From NCBI GenBank assembly GCA_037501455.1, contig CM074860.1:50540501-50604500 (forward strand): a stretch of DNA of 64,000 bases, in the 5' to 3' direction. Position 1 is the stretch's first letter. Each line of letters opens with the position of its first letter. The DNA comes from Lantana camara. Lineage: Eukaryota > Streptophyta > Magnoliopsida > Lamiales > Verbenaceae. The translations under genes were made by a program, and so were the position numbers. This document shows, piece by piece, positions 44,328 through 55,721 of this stretch. Below the pieces are notes generated by a model. That model ran no database searches, had not been told where the DNA came from, and worked only from the letters and a program-made list of their open reading frames with translations.

Positions 44328-45048
44328 TAATTATATTATTATTAATTTAATGATTATGCTAATTATATGTTATGTTAATTAATCATGTTTTAATTAATTA
44401 CTTAATTGTATATATATTATATATATATATACGTGGAAAAACATAATTATGCATGAGAAATCATATTTATGCATGGGAATATAATTTTGCATGAATTTTA
44501 TATTTTTGCATGGGATTAAAATATTCATGCATGGAGTTTATGAATTGTGCATGGGAATTTTATAATTTATGCATGAATTGTATGATTGAGTTTGTTCGTT
44601 TATTTTGTGCTTCGTTCTCTTATGAAATGATATCGAATTGCCACGAATTTGTAATATGTTGTACATATATGTGTTATGGACATGATTTTATGCTTAAATT
44701 ATGTTTTTGAATTCATTTGTTATGTTAACGAATTAAATTTTAATTGAGGAACCAAAACGGGAGCTAACGAGCACTTAGCGTACCCTTGGTTCCGAATTTA
44801 ATATCTTGAGCTCGGGAACTCGGATTCGAGTTCCGTCAACTCCGCTGAACTCGTAACAAAAATTCGAGTTTAGTAAACTTAGCCTTATAATTTTCCCAAT
44901 TCATTTGAAACTCCGAAATCCAACCGAAAAACGAAACGGAGACCAACTTGACCTTGTTGCACTAATTCAGCCATAACTTGGCCAAACCACAACCAAATTA
45001 ACCATGGTTTGATTCCTTTTAACCCTAACTCAACCATCTATCAGTACA

Positions 45049-45055
45049 TATAAAG
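45049..45055 (+). promoter_or_regulatory. TATA box of G6 5' LTR
   Basis: TATAAAG, about 140 bp before the first splice-donor-like site, followed about 30 bp on by a CA-rich start-like region. The 3' LTR copy (52698-52704) reads TATCAAG, so only the 5' copy has an intact box. Confidence 0.6.
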
Positions 45056-45828
45056 CCCTAACCGAGATAACCCTCACACAACTCCCAAACATCAGCCAAA
45101 GCTACTGCTCTACAGTCTAGTCCCGAAACCCTTCATCCCTTGGAGATTTTGGAGCTCAAATCTCCTCCAAACTTCAACCAATCATCAAGGTAAGTTAAGG
45201 GTTGTATTGTATGTTTAATTCTGATCATTTTCATCTTTCCATTCATGAAGTTGAGCATGGTTTCCTCATTTCTGGGCGTTTTTCCGAAAAAAGGAGATTT
45301 TGGGCAAAATGTTGATCTTCTTTGATTCTCAATGATTTTGATAGATTCCAAGCCTGAGATTAATTGTTTTAACATCCTTATATCAATTATGATCATTGCT
45401 TTCGTGTTTGTTGAGATATATATGAGATATCATTTATGAAATTTTCAGAAATTCCACATGAAGGTCACGTATGCTTCCATGCTTTGATTGATCACTTTTG
45501 GAACTGATTTACTTGTTGAATACATGATATTTTGCTGCTTATTTGTTGGCCTTAACTGAGTAAATAGATGGAGAAGGATTGAATTGTTCTTGCCCTGTTC
45601 TTCCCGCAACGGTGCCCTGTTTTTTCACGCTGTGAGGTTGCTGTAAAACTGCTGTCACTCCTTCATGCTTTTGCTGTCATTTCCTTGTTTTGGTGGGGGG
45701 TAGTTTAGATGAGTTTCTTGCAGCTTTTCCTGCTCAATTTTGCTACCTTTCTTGCCTGAAATTCTTGCATGGAGTTGCTGCTTTTCTGCGCCATTTTGCT
45801 GTCCGAAACAGGGGAGGGGCTGCTGTGA

Positions 45829-45954
45829 GACACGGGGGTGTCAGCTCTCGCCTTTCCAGCGCGGAACGGGGGTGCAGACCTGGCCTGGGATTTCTGTACC
45901 GAGACACGGGGGTGTCTCGGTCTAGGTTTGAAGGGTGACACGGGGGTGTCACCC
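45829..45954. repeat. Type A palindrome array, G6 5' LTR
   Basis: GACAC/GTGTC around GGGG (45829-45842), a decayed copy near 45862-45876, ACCGAGACAC/GTGTCTCGGT with 10-bp arms (45898-45921) and GGGTGACAC/GTGTCACCC (45933-45954), all around GGGG. Confidence 0.85.
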
Positions 45955-47187
45955 CGTTTTCTGGATTTTCTTGCTGCGTTTCTGGGACTGCTACTGCTGC
46001 TGCTGCTGTTGTTATTCCTTGCATGCTTGGTTGTGTGATTATATATATATATGCATGGCTGTGTGTGAGTGAGATTGCATGCATGGTTAGTATATAGTGT
46101 ATAGTATATATATATATATGCTTGATGTGCAGTGTGTGTGTGTTGCATGCATGGGAGTGGTGTGGTGTGTCCATGGGTTTCATTTCATTTGCATGCATGA
46201 CTTTTAGTTTACTTTACATGCATGATTTTGTGTTGTTATTTGCATGCCTGAGTTCGTGCATGTGTGTGTTTATATATATTATAGTATAATGCATGCATGC
46301 ATGTGTAATGTATATAATTGTATTAAATGTATTATATGTATAAGTATGTATTGTATTATATTGTATATATTTTAATATTCTGAGCGTATATATATATATA
46401 CATTATATACACATATGATATTATATAATTATTATAAATTTATTATATTATATATGTTTATTATATATTATATATTTTAAATATTATTTGATTTAATTCA
46501 ATTCTTGAAATTAATTGATTTCAATTTCGCGTATTTATTCTACTGACCATTGTTTGAACGTTTTATTTATTTTATTCCTAAATGAGAATTTGAATAATAT
46601 GTGTTATGCTTCTTAAATGAATTTTAGATTAATTGATATGCATTATGAATGTTATGAATTTATGAAATTATGAAATTGAATGAAATATATGAACGAATGA
46701 TTGGATTATATGCTTTAAATTCTTTAATCGTGCACATGAACATTTTAATGATATAACATGATCATTTATGCATTCATGTCATATGCACTTCATTGTCGAG
46801 CGTCATATGTGGTCATTGAGTCTCATACCTTTTCTTTTGCACAGATTCGGGTTTGGTCGGAGACGAGGGCGAGCATTGAGACGCTTGTGCCTCTATTTTG
46901 CTTTGGTAAAGGTGGGTTTTTCTTCTACTAGTTAAACAACCCTATAAATCCCTTATGTGCAAAGTTTTAAGCCAAAATAATATATTTATATCAATCGAGT
47001 CATGTTGGGTAAATGATTTCAAATGTATGCCCCTTTTTAATTGTGAAACCCTACCTTATGTTTGGCGAGACACATTTATATATATGCTTATTCGGGCCCC
47101 GGGACTTGGTATATGTGGCTAACCGAGGAAGCAAGGGCTGACGGGGATCCCATATACTAGTTCCAACCAAACTACGGTGATACCGGC

Positions 47188-47210
47188 CCTCGCTAGGAGG
47201 TTTAGCGAGG
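47188..47210 (+). other. Conserved GGAGGTT-loop stem (G6 5' LTR)
   Basis: CCTCGCTA, loop GGAGGTT, TAGCGAGG: a perfect 8-bp stem. Confidence 0.7.
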
Positions 47211-47604
47211 AATGGGAGCTGAGTGCCCTTGGGGGATTCATGTACCCCCATTGGCCTATGTATGAACCGGTGGTCGGGTCTAGCTAACTTGTCCACCACC
47301 CGGAGAAAGAAGGTGTATATGTATGATTATGATCATTTATGTATGTGCACGAAAGATATGTTTGACAACCACTAATTATGATATGACTACACGAGGAGAA
47401 GGTTGGAGATTGTGCACGCTCACTCGCCGAGCTTAACCCTTATGAACAATTATGAATGAATATGAACGTCGTAATCCCGTTGATGTTTTCTATTGTTTTA
47501 ACCACTTGGTAAATTCCTTTCAAACTTCACACGGGATTAGGGCTTGCATGTATGTGTTTAATTTCTGCGATATTATATATCTTATGCCCCGTTTTTATAC
47601 CCAT

Positions 47605-47621
47605 CAGTCTCTTTTAGACTG
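47605..47621 (+). other. Conserved stem-loop CAGTCT-N5-AGACTG (G6 5' LTR)
   Basis: Perfect 6-bp stem, loop CTTTT, 30 bases before the exon 3 acceptor; ACTGAAC on its 3' side could serve as a branch site. Confidence 0.7.
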
Positions 47622-48080
47622 AACCCGGTTGTTTTCAGTTGTTTTGTGCAGGTATAGGAGTGCTAGGCGGGAATATAAGTCGTCTAGGTCTTGCATTTAC
47701 GTTTAGCACTTCTTTTCCGTCTCATATTCGTACTCTTGTTACTAATTTTGTATTTGATCATAGTTTAGATTGGAGCGTTATGATTTTGTAGGCCGTGAGT
47801 GTCGTGGCATATTAGAATGTCTTTGTATATCTGTTTTTTTTTGGAGCTTGTTAGCTCATTGTATATATGCTAGGTTATTCTTGCTTCCGCGAATTTTATT
47901 AACTCTGATTTTATGTTTCTTGAGTTGAATGGTTTAAGGGTTAGTCCCGCCTAGCCTAGCGTGTGTGTTGTGTCCCCGTTCGCCGTGGATTTGGCACGTG
48001 TATGGATTTCCATTTCATATACGGGTTGGGTCTCGGTGCGGGGGATGTGGTACCTTACGCTCGGGTGCTACATCCTTAAG

Positions 48081-48116
48081 TGGTATCAGAGCTTAGGGTT
48101 GCAAAACCCGGGCTCT
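48081..48116 (+). other. G6 primer-binding site with overlapping hairpin
   Basis: TGGTATCAGAGC at 48081-48092. AGAGC (48088-48092) pairs with GCTCT (48112-48116), with inner GGGTT/AACCC. Confidence 0.85.
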
Positions 48117-48289
48117 AGTGTCGTGTTAAGTCAGTTAGGTCGTTCGGCTTTAGGAACAAATTGTCAATGTGTTGCATATGCATTGTTTCCGTGCTTGTGT
48201 GCTCTAAATCTTGAATTTTGATCGAATTAATTGCACTTGCATGCATGGACTAAAGATAGCATGCATATTAGTGTTTCTTGAACAGGATG

Positions 48290-49411
48290 CCTCCACGTAG
48301 ACATCGTGAGAGATCTCCCGGACATCGTCGTCATCATGATCGATCCCCTACACCTCCACCCCAACCACAAGCACCATCGATGGATATGGGGAATTTTATG
48401 GAAGCAGTTTTCAACTATGTCGAGCATAGGAGGGCTCAAGCTCCCCCGCCACAACAAGCAGAACAAACGGTGCCTCCACCAAATCATAATAATAGAGACC
48501 CTCATGGGGTGTTTCTGAGCTATAACCCCCCTCGATTTTCTGGTTCTATCGATGATGCGGTCTCGGAGGGTTGGTTGATTCGAGTAGAGAGGATACCTGG
48601 AGTCCGACAGTCTACTACGCAAGGGGAGGAAATCAAAAAGAAGGATCCGGTTGTTAGAGCTCCAATGGGAAGAGGTTCCGGATCGAATTCGGGAAAGAGG
48701 CCGATGATTCAAGCTAGTCCGCTTTCTAAAGGTCCATTTAAGAAACCTCGGTTTGGAGGACAAGGTTCTAAGGCCGCACCGACTCGACAAAAGGCTCTAC
48801 CCATGGCACCAACGAGGGATCGACAAGGTCCGAGTGAGGCGAGATTGGCTCAAGCTCTTTGTACACATTGTGGAGGACCAACTCATAATTACTATAACTG
48901 TCGGAGGAGGTTGAATTTGTGCTTTATATGTGGAAAAGGCGACCATATGGCGGATACTTGCCCCTATAAAGACCCCGGATATCAAAGACGAGTTCAAAGG
49001 CCAATGATCCCGGCTCGTGCTTACGCTAACGAAGGTGAAGAGCAAGATGCCGAGATTGATCCCACAGCTGTGATTGAAGGTACCCTATGCATACATAACA
49101 TGAGCATTCATGCACTCTTTGATTCGGGTGTCATGCATTCTTTTATTTCTTGTGACTTAGTTGCTATTATGTGCTTGCCTGTTATTTGCTTTTCTTCTTG
49201 TTGTTTGGTGAGTTCGCCACCGGGTGGTAGTCTTCAGACGGATCAGTTGGTTCGGGAGTGTTCAGTTTTGATTGAAGGAAAGAATATCCGGCGGATTTGG
49301 AAGAGTTTAAGGATTCAATTAGAGGTATTACTTAAAGTTGGATATATACGGCCAAGATCGTCCCATTGGGGTGCTCCGGCTGCTTTATGGTATTTGGATA
49401 AGTGGTGGTAA
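48290..49411 (+). pseudogene. G6 gag-protease with internal deletions
   Basis: Starts MPPRRHRERSPGHRR, as in G2. Most of the gag core domain is missing (about 380 bp fewer than G2 between VERI and the basic linker). Two zinc knuckles remain (CTHCGGPTHNYYNC and CFICGKGDHMADTC). The protease keeps FDSG but reads DSGVMHSF where G2 has GATHTF, and its C-terminal half is lost in a second deletion of about 390 bp. A third deletion (about 325 bp) removes the RT N-terminal motifs after SSHWGAP. Confidence 0.82.
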
Positions 49412-49737
49412 TCTTCATCGATGACATCTTAGTTTATTCGAGAATTCCGGAGGATCGTGCCAGGCATCTCAAGATTGTGTTGGATACCTTAAGATAGCAT
49501 CGGTTGTATGCTAAGTTTAGCAAAGGCGAGTTTTGGATTGATCAGGTAGCATTTCTAGGTCATATTATTTCAAGGAAAGGTTTGGAGGTAGACCCTTCTA
49601 AGATTGAGACGGTTATTCAATGGCAAAGCCCGACAAATGTTTCAGAAGTAAGGAGTTTCTGGGGTTTGGCAGATTACTATCGAAGATTTGTACAGGACTT
49701 TCGAAGATTACAGCTCCTTTAACCCGAGTGACTAAGA
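49405..49737 (+). pseudogene. G6 RT fragment
   Basis: [12 protein letters not shown] carries the catalytic Asp pair. A stop follows after DTLR, then [22 protein letters not shown] and the thumb region [15 protein letters not shown] frameshift near 49690 moves to the next frame. Confidence 0.8.
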
Positions 49738-50230
49738 AGGTGGTTAAGTTTGAGTGGGACGAGGCATGTGAGGATAGCTTTCAACTTGTAAAGGAAAGTT
49801 GACCACCGCTGCTGTATTAGCACTTCCCGAAGGTACAGAAAGATATACGGTTTATACGGACGCCTAAAAAGGAAGGTTTGGGATGTGTGTTGATGCAAAA
49901 TGGAAGAGTAATCGCCTATGCCTCAAGGAAATTAAAAGAGCATGAATAGAATTCCTCACCTATGATTTGGAATTAGTGACAGTGATCTTTGCTTCGGGTA
50001 AGTGGAGACACTATCTTCATGGAATTTCGTTCGAGGTCTTTTCTGATTACAAGAGTCTCCAATCCTTATTCTCACATAAGGAATTGAACAAGAGACAACG
50101 GCATTGGATGGAACTTTTGGCGGATTATGAGGGTATAATCCGATATCATCCTGGCAAAGCTAATTTGGTCGCGGATACACTTAGTAGGAAAACTGGTGTG
50201 TCCGAAGTGAAAGAGGAAATTGGAGAATGA
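49738..50230 (+). pseudogene. G6 RNase H remnant
   Basis: VKFEWDEACED leads in, YTDA keeps the first catalytic Asp (mutated in G2) but is followed by a stop, then frameshifts, WRHYLHGISFEVFSDYKSLQ and GKANLVADTLSRKTG. Non-functional. Confidence 0.75.
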
Positions 50231-51226
50231 GTTGTTCAGACTGAGGACTAGTATTCGGAATATTACGGTTCGACCAGATCTTAGACAGAGGTTAATTGAT
50301 GCTCAGAGGATTGATCCCGAGGTTCAGAAATTAGCTGGAAAGCTCGAGCTGATTCAGAGTGTCCGTTTGGGGTTTGATGATTCGGGACTTCTAAGATTCA
50401 AGAATAGAGTGGTTGTCCCGGAAGAGTTAAAAAGGATTATTTTTGAGGAAGCCCATCGGTCAGGGTATTCGATACATCCCGGAGGGAACAAAAGGTATAA
50501 GGATCTTAAGCAATTCTATTGGTGGAATGGATTGAAAAGGGATGTTATCAACTTCGTGAAACACTGTATGACTTGTCAAGTGATTAAGGCAGAACATTAG
50601 AAGCCATCGGGGCTACTTCAACCATTGCCTATCCCGGAATGGAAATGGGAACAAATAGCTATGGATTTTATTTCGGGATTACCAAAAGTGAGAGGAGGTT
50701 TTGATGGAATTTGGGTTATTGTGGACAGGTTGACGAAATCCGCTTATTTTCTAGCAATCAGAATGTCCGATAAGGGAATAAGTTGGCTAAGAGATACAAT
50801 GATGAGATTATCAGGCTCCATGGTGTACTTGCTAGTATTGTCTCGGATCGGGATCCCAGATTTACTTCAAGGTTATGGCAAGAATTGCAGAAGTGTTTGG
50901 GAACAAGGCTTCAATTCAGCACAGCTTTCCATCCTCAAACCGACGGACAATCAGAAAGGTTAATTAAGTATCTAGAGGAATTTTTGAGAGCATGTGCATT
51001 GGACTTTCAAAGCTCGTGGAATGAGCAGTTGTCGTTAATCGAGTTTTCTTACAGCAATAGCTATCAAGCCTCGATTGAAATGGCCCCTTATGAAGCTCTT
51101 TATGGACGTAAATGTCGATCACCGTTGTTCTTTGACTTGGAGGAATGGAACTGGACCAAGCAAGAAGGGAAAAGAAGGAAAAACCCTCTAAGGCTGTACA
51201 AGAGGCTATTGATAAGGTCCAGATAA
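50220..51226 (+). pseudogene. G6 integrase, broken
   Basis: Zinc-finger part with YSIHPGGNKRYKDLKQFYWW and HCMTCQ, a TAG after KAEH, then the core: MDFISGLP (Asp), [11 protein letters not shown] (Asp, in another frame) and GQSERLIKYLEE (Glu). The DDE residues are all still encoded, but across two frameshifts near 50780 and 51170. Confidence 0.8.
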
Positions 51227-51731
51227 TTAGACAACGGATGAAGGCCGCTCAGGATCGACAAAAGATTTATGCAGGTCTTCGGAAAAAGAAATTGGAGTTT
51301 GAGATAGGAGATAAGGTTTTCTTAAAGGCTTTCCCACGAAAAGGATTCTCATGGATTGGACGAGGAGGAAAATTAAACACTTGGTATATGGGACCACATG
51401 AGATTTTAGAGAAGACTGGGGATACGGTTTATCGATTGGACTTGTCTCCGAATTTAACTGGAAATTCATAACGGGTTTCATGTTTCACAGCTTCGAAAGT
51501 ATTATTGAGACGAGTCCGAGGTTCTACCAGTTGAAGAAGTGGATTAGAACCGGATTTCACCTTCGTTCAGAAACCGATTAAGATATTGGATCGAGAGTTT
51601 CAGGAACTTCGAAATCGGCGTAGTCCACTAGTCAAGGTTCTTGGAGAAGTGATAAAACCGAAGAGGCTACGTGGGAGACGGAGGATAAGATGGAAAGGTT
51701 TCACCCCAAATTGTTTCCGAGCGAGCAATGA
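51227..51731 (+). pseudogene. G6 integrase C-terminus and chromodomain remnant
   Basis: GPY/F-like part (FPRKGFSWIGRGGKLN, MGPHEILEKTG), then a chromodomain remnant (PIKILDREFQELRNRR, PLVKVL) with a frameshift in the place of the LW residues. The G2 homologue is 17807-18256. Confidence 0.72.
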
Positions 51732-51749
51732 ATCCGAGGACGGATTCTT

Positions 51750-51764
51750 TTAAGGGGGAGAGAT
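51750..51764 (+). other. G6 polypurine tract
   Basis: TTAAGGGGGAGAGAT directly before the 3' LTR, same as G2 in form. Confidence 0.85.
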
Positions 51765-51937
51765 TGTAACGCCCCGACTTTTCGGACGTAAAGGTAGGAC
51801 GTATGTGTTTACCTAGTTGCGCGAATTAATTGTTTTTAAGTGTTTTATATTTAATTTTATTATAATTGTTATTATTTTATTATACTATATTATATTATTT
51901 TATTTTAATATTATTAATTTTATATATATATGTTTCG

Positions 51938-51976
<39 letters not shown>

Positions 51977-53477
51977 TAATTATATTATTATTAATTTAAT
52001 GATTATGCTAATTATATGTTATGTTAAATAATCATGTTTTAATTAATTACTTAATTGTATATATATTATATATATATATACGTGGAAAAACATAATTATG
52101 CATGAGAAATCATATTTATGCATGGGAATATAATTTTGCATGAATTTTATATTTTTGCATGGGATTAAAATATTCATGCATGGAGTTTATGAATTGTGCA
52201 TGGGAATTTTATAATTTATGCATGAATTGTATGATTGAGTTTGTTCGTTTATTTTGTGCTTCGTTCTCTTATGAAATGATATCGAATTGCCACGAATTTG
52301 TAATATGTTGTACATATATGTGTTATGGACATGATTTTATGCTTAAATTATGTTTTTGAATTCATTTGTTATGTTAACGAATTAAATTTTAATTGAGGAA
52401 CCAAAACGGGAGCTAACGAGCACTTAGCGTACCCTTGGTTCCGAATTTAATATCTTGAGCTCGGGAACTCGGATTCGAGTTCCGTCAACTCCGCTGAACT
52501 TGTAACGAAAATTCGAGTGTAGTAAACTTAGCCTTATAATTTTCCCAATTCATTTGAAACTCCGAAATCCAACCGAAAAACGAAACGGAGACCAACTTGA
52601 CCTTGTTGCACTAATTCAGCCATAACTTGGCCAAACCACAACCAAATTAACCATGGTTTGATTCCTTTTAACCCTAACTCAACCATCTATCAGTACATAT
52701 CAAGCCCTAACCGAGATAACCCTCACACAACTCCCAAACATCAGCCAAAGCTACTGCTCTACAGTCCAGTCCCGAAACCCTTCATCCCTTGGAGATTTTG
52801 GAGCTCAAATCTCCTCCAAACTTCAACCAATCATCAAGGTAAGTTAAGGGCTGTATTTTATGTTTAATTCTGATCATTTTCATCTTTCCATTCATGAAGT
52901 TGAGCATGGTTTCCTCATTTCTGGGCGTTTTTCCGAAAAAAGGAGATTTTGGGCAAAATGTTGATCTTCTTTGATTCTCAATGATTTTGATAGATTCCAA
53001 GCCTGAGATTAACTGTTTTAACATCCTCATATCAATTATGATCATTTCTTTCGTGTTTGTTGAGATATATATGAGATATCATTTATGAAATTTTCAGAAA
53101 TTCCACATGAAGGTCACGTATGCTTCCATGCTTTGATTGATCACTTTTGGAACTGATTTACTTGTTGAATACATGATATTTTGCTGCTTATTTGTTGGCC
53201 TTAACTGAGTAAATAGATGGAGAAGGATTGAATTGTTCTTGCCCTGTTCTTCCCGCAACGGTGCCCTGTTTTTTCACGCTGTGAGGTTGCTGTAAAACTG
53301 CTGTCACTCCTTCATGCTTTTGCTGTCATTTCCTTGTTTTGGTGGGGGGTAGTTTAGATGAGTTTCTTGCAGCTTTTCCTGCTCAATTTTGCTACCTTTC
53401 TTGCCTGAAATTCTTGCATGGAGTTGCTGCTTTTCTGCGCCATTTTGTTGTCCGAAACAGGGGAGGGGCTGCTGTGA

Positions 53478-53603
53478 GACACGGGGGTGTCAGCTCTCGC
53501 CTTTCCAGCACGGAACGGGGGTGCAGACCTGGCCTGGGATTTCTGTACCGAGACACGGGGGTGTCTCGGTCTAGGTTTGAAGGGTGACACGGGGGTGTCA
53601 CCC
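53478..53603. repeat. Type A palindrome array, G6 3' LTR
   Basis: ACCGAGACAC/GTGTCTCGGT at 53547-53570 and GGGTGACAC/GTGTCACCC at 53582-53603, plus the two weaker copies. Confidence 0.85.
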
Positions 53604-54836
53604 CGTTTTCTGGATTTTCTTGCTGCGTTTCTGGGACTGCTACTGCTGCTGCTGCTGTTGTTATTCCTTGCATGCTTGGTTGTGTGATTATATATATATA
53701 TGCATGGCTGTGTGTGAGTGAGATTGCATGCATGGTTTGTATATAGTGTATAGTATATATATATATATGCTTGATGTGCAGTGTGTGTGTGTTGCATGCA
53801 TGGGAGTGGTGTGGTGTGTGCATGGGTTTCATTTCATTTGCATGCATGACTTTTAGTTTACTTTACATGCATGATTTTGTGTTGTTATTTGCATGCCTGA
53901 GTTCGTGCATGTGTGTGTTTATATATATTATAGTATAATGCATGCATGCATGTGTAATGTATATAATTGTATTAAATGTATTATATGTATAAGTATGTAT
54001 TGTATTATATTGTATATATTTTAATATTCTGAGCGTATATATATATATACATTATATACACATATGATATTATATAATTATTATAAATTTATTATATTAT
54101 ATATGTTTATTATATATTATATATTTTAAATATTATTTGATTTAATTCAATTCTTGAAATTAATTGATTTCAATTTCGCGTATTTATTCTACTGACCATT
54201 GTTTGAACATTTTATTTATTTTATTCCTAAATGAGAATTTGAATAATATGTGTTATGCTTCTTAAATGAATTTTAGATTAATTGATATGCATTATGAATG
54301 TTATGAATTTATGAAATTATGAAATTGAATGAAATATATGAACGAATGATTGGATTATATGCTTTAAATTCTTTAATCGTGCACATGAACATTTTAATGA
54401 TATAACATGATCATTTATGCATTCATGTCATATGCACTTCATTGCCGAGCGTCATATGTGGTCATTGAGTCTCATACCTTTTCTTTTGCACAGATTCGGG
54501 TTTGGTCGGAGACGAGGGCGAGCATTGAGACGCTTGTGCCTCTATTTTGCTTTGGTAAAGGTGGGTTTTTCTTCTACTAGTTAAACAACCCTATAAATCC
54601 CTTATGTGCAAAGTTTTAAGCCAAAATAATATATTTATATCAATCGAGTCATGTTGGGTAAATGATTTCAAATGTATGCCCCTTTTTAATTGTGAAACCC
54701 TACCTTATGTTTGGCGAGACACATTTATATATATGCTTATTCGGGCCCCGGGACTTGGTATATGTGGCTAACCGAGGAAGCAAGGGCTGACGGGGATCCC
54801 ATATACTAGTTCCAACCAAACTACGGTGATACCGGC

Positions 54837-54859
54837 CCTCGCTAGGAGGTTTAGCGAGG
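54837..54859 (+). other. Conserved GGAGGTT-loop stem (G6 3' LTR)
   Basis: Identical to 47188-47210. Confidence 0.7.
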
Positions 54860-55253
54860 AATGGGAGCTGAGTGCCCTTGGGGGATTCATGTACCCCCAT
54901 TGGCCTATGTATGAACCGGTGGTCAGGTCTAGCTAACTTGTCCACCACCCGGAGGAAGAAGGTGTATATGTATGATTATGATCATTTATGTATGTGCACG
55001 AAAGATATGTATGACAACCACTAATTATGATATGACTACACGAGGAGAAGGTTGGAGATTGTGCACGCTCACTCGCCGAGCTTAACCCTTATGAACAATT
55101 ATGAATGAATATGAACCTCGTAATCCCGTTGATGTTTTCTATTGTTTTAACCACTTGGTAAATTCCTTTCAAACTTCACACGGGATTAGGGCTTGCATGT
55201 ATGTGTTTAATTTCTGCGATATTATATATCTTATGCCCCGTTTTTATACCCAC

Positions 55254-55270
55254 CAGTCTCTTTTAGACTG
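55254..55270 (+). other. Conserved stem-loop CAGTCT-N5-AGACTG (G6 3' LTR)
   Basis: Identical to 47605-47621. Confidence 0.7.
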
Positions 55271-55721
55271 AACCCGGTTGTTTTCAGTTGTTTTGTGCAG
55301 GTATAGGAGTGCTAGGCGGGAATACAAGTCGTCTAGGTCTTGCATTTACGTTTAGCACTTCTTTTTCGTCTCATATTCATACTCTTGTTACTACTTTTGT
55401 ATTTCATCATAGTTTAGATTGGAGCGTTATGATTTTGTAGGCCGTGAGTGCCGTGGCATATTAGAATGTTTTTGTATATCTATTTTTTTTTGGAGCTTGT
55501 TAGCTCATTGTATATATGCTAGGTTATTCTTGCTTCCGCGAATTTTATTAACTCTGATTTTATGTTTCTTGAGTTGATTGGTTTAAGGGTTAGTCCCGTC
55601 TAGCCTAACGTGTGTGTTGTGTCCCCGTTCGCCGTGGATTTGGCACGTGTATGGATTTCCATTTCATATACGGGTTGGGTCTCGGTGCGGGGGATGTGGT
55701 ACCTTACGCTCGGGTGCTACA

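Larger units (their letters stand above)
45190..47651 (+). other. G6 5' LTR predicted leader introns and exon 2
   Basis: Intron 1 of 1,655 nt contains the palindrome array; intron 2 of 740 nt contains both conserved stem-loops. Acceptor CTTTTCTTTTGCACAG has a good pyrimidine tract. Confidence 0.55.
44116..48072 (+). mobile_element. G6: 5' LTR
   Basis: TGTAACGCCCCGAC...TCGGGTGCTACA. U3 to about 45075, with a TATA box at 45049. Predicted exon 1 about 45080-45189 (AAG|GTAAGT), intron 1 45190-46844 ending TTTTGCACAG, exon 2 46845-46911 (67 nt), donor AAAG|GTGGGT, intron 2 46912-47651 ending TTTTGTGCAG, exon 3 from 47652 with GTGCTAGGCGGG. Confidence 0.93.
52839..55300 (+). other. G6 3' LTR predicted leader introns and exon 2
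   Basis: Splice-like motifs identical to the 5' LTR copy; exon 2 54494-54560. Confidence 0.5.
44116..55721 (+). mobile_element. Gypsy G6: complete Tekay-like element, defective
   Basis: 11.6 kb with LTRs of exactly equal length (3,957 bp each), a GCATG duplication, a primer site and a polypurine tract. By eye about 35 substitutions separate the LTRs (about 0.9 percent), making it one of the youngest insertions here. The internal 3.7 kb is about 1 kb shorter than G2 because of three deletions of roughly 0.3-0.4 kb, and it has stops and frameshifts. The defects are too many for the LTR age, so it was probably mobilised in trans. Confidence 0.92.
51765..55721 (+). mobile_element. G6: 3' LTR
   Basis: 3,957 bp, every landmark at +7,649 relative to the 5' LTR. 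Differences include the TATA change (TATCAAG) and scattered transitions. Confidence 0.93.

Noticed and set aside
45690..46198. Several reading frames of 61-151 codons, repeated at 53339-53847
   Set aside because: They cover the palindrome array and simple repeats of the G6 LTR on both strands; translations are low-complexity and include the hairpins themselves.
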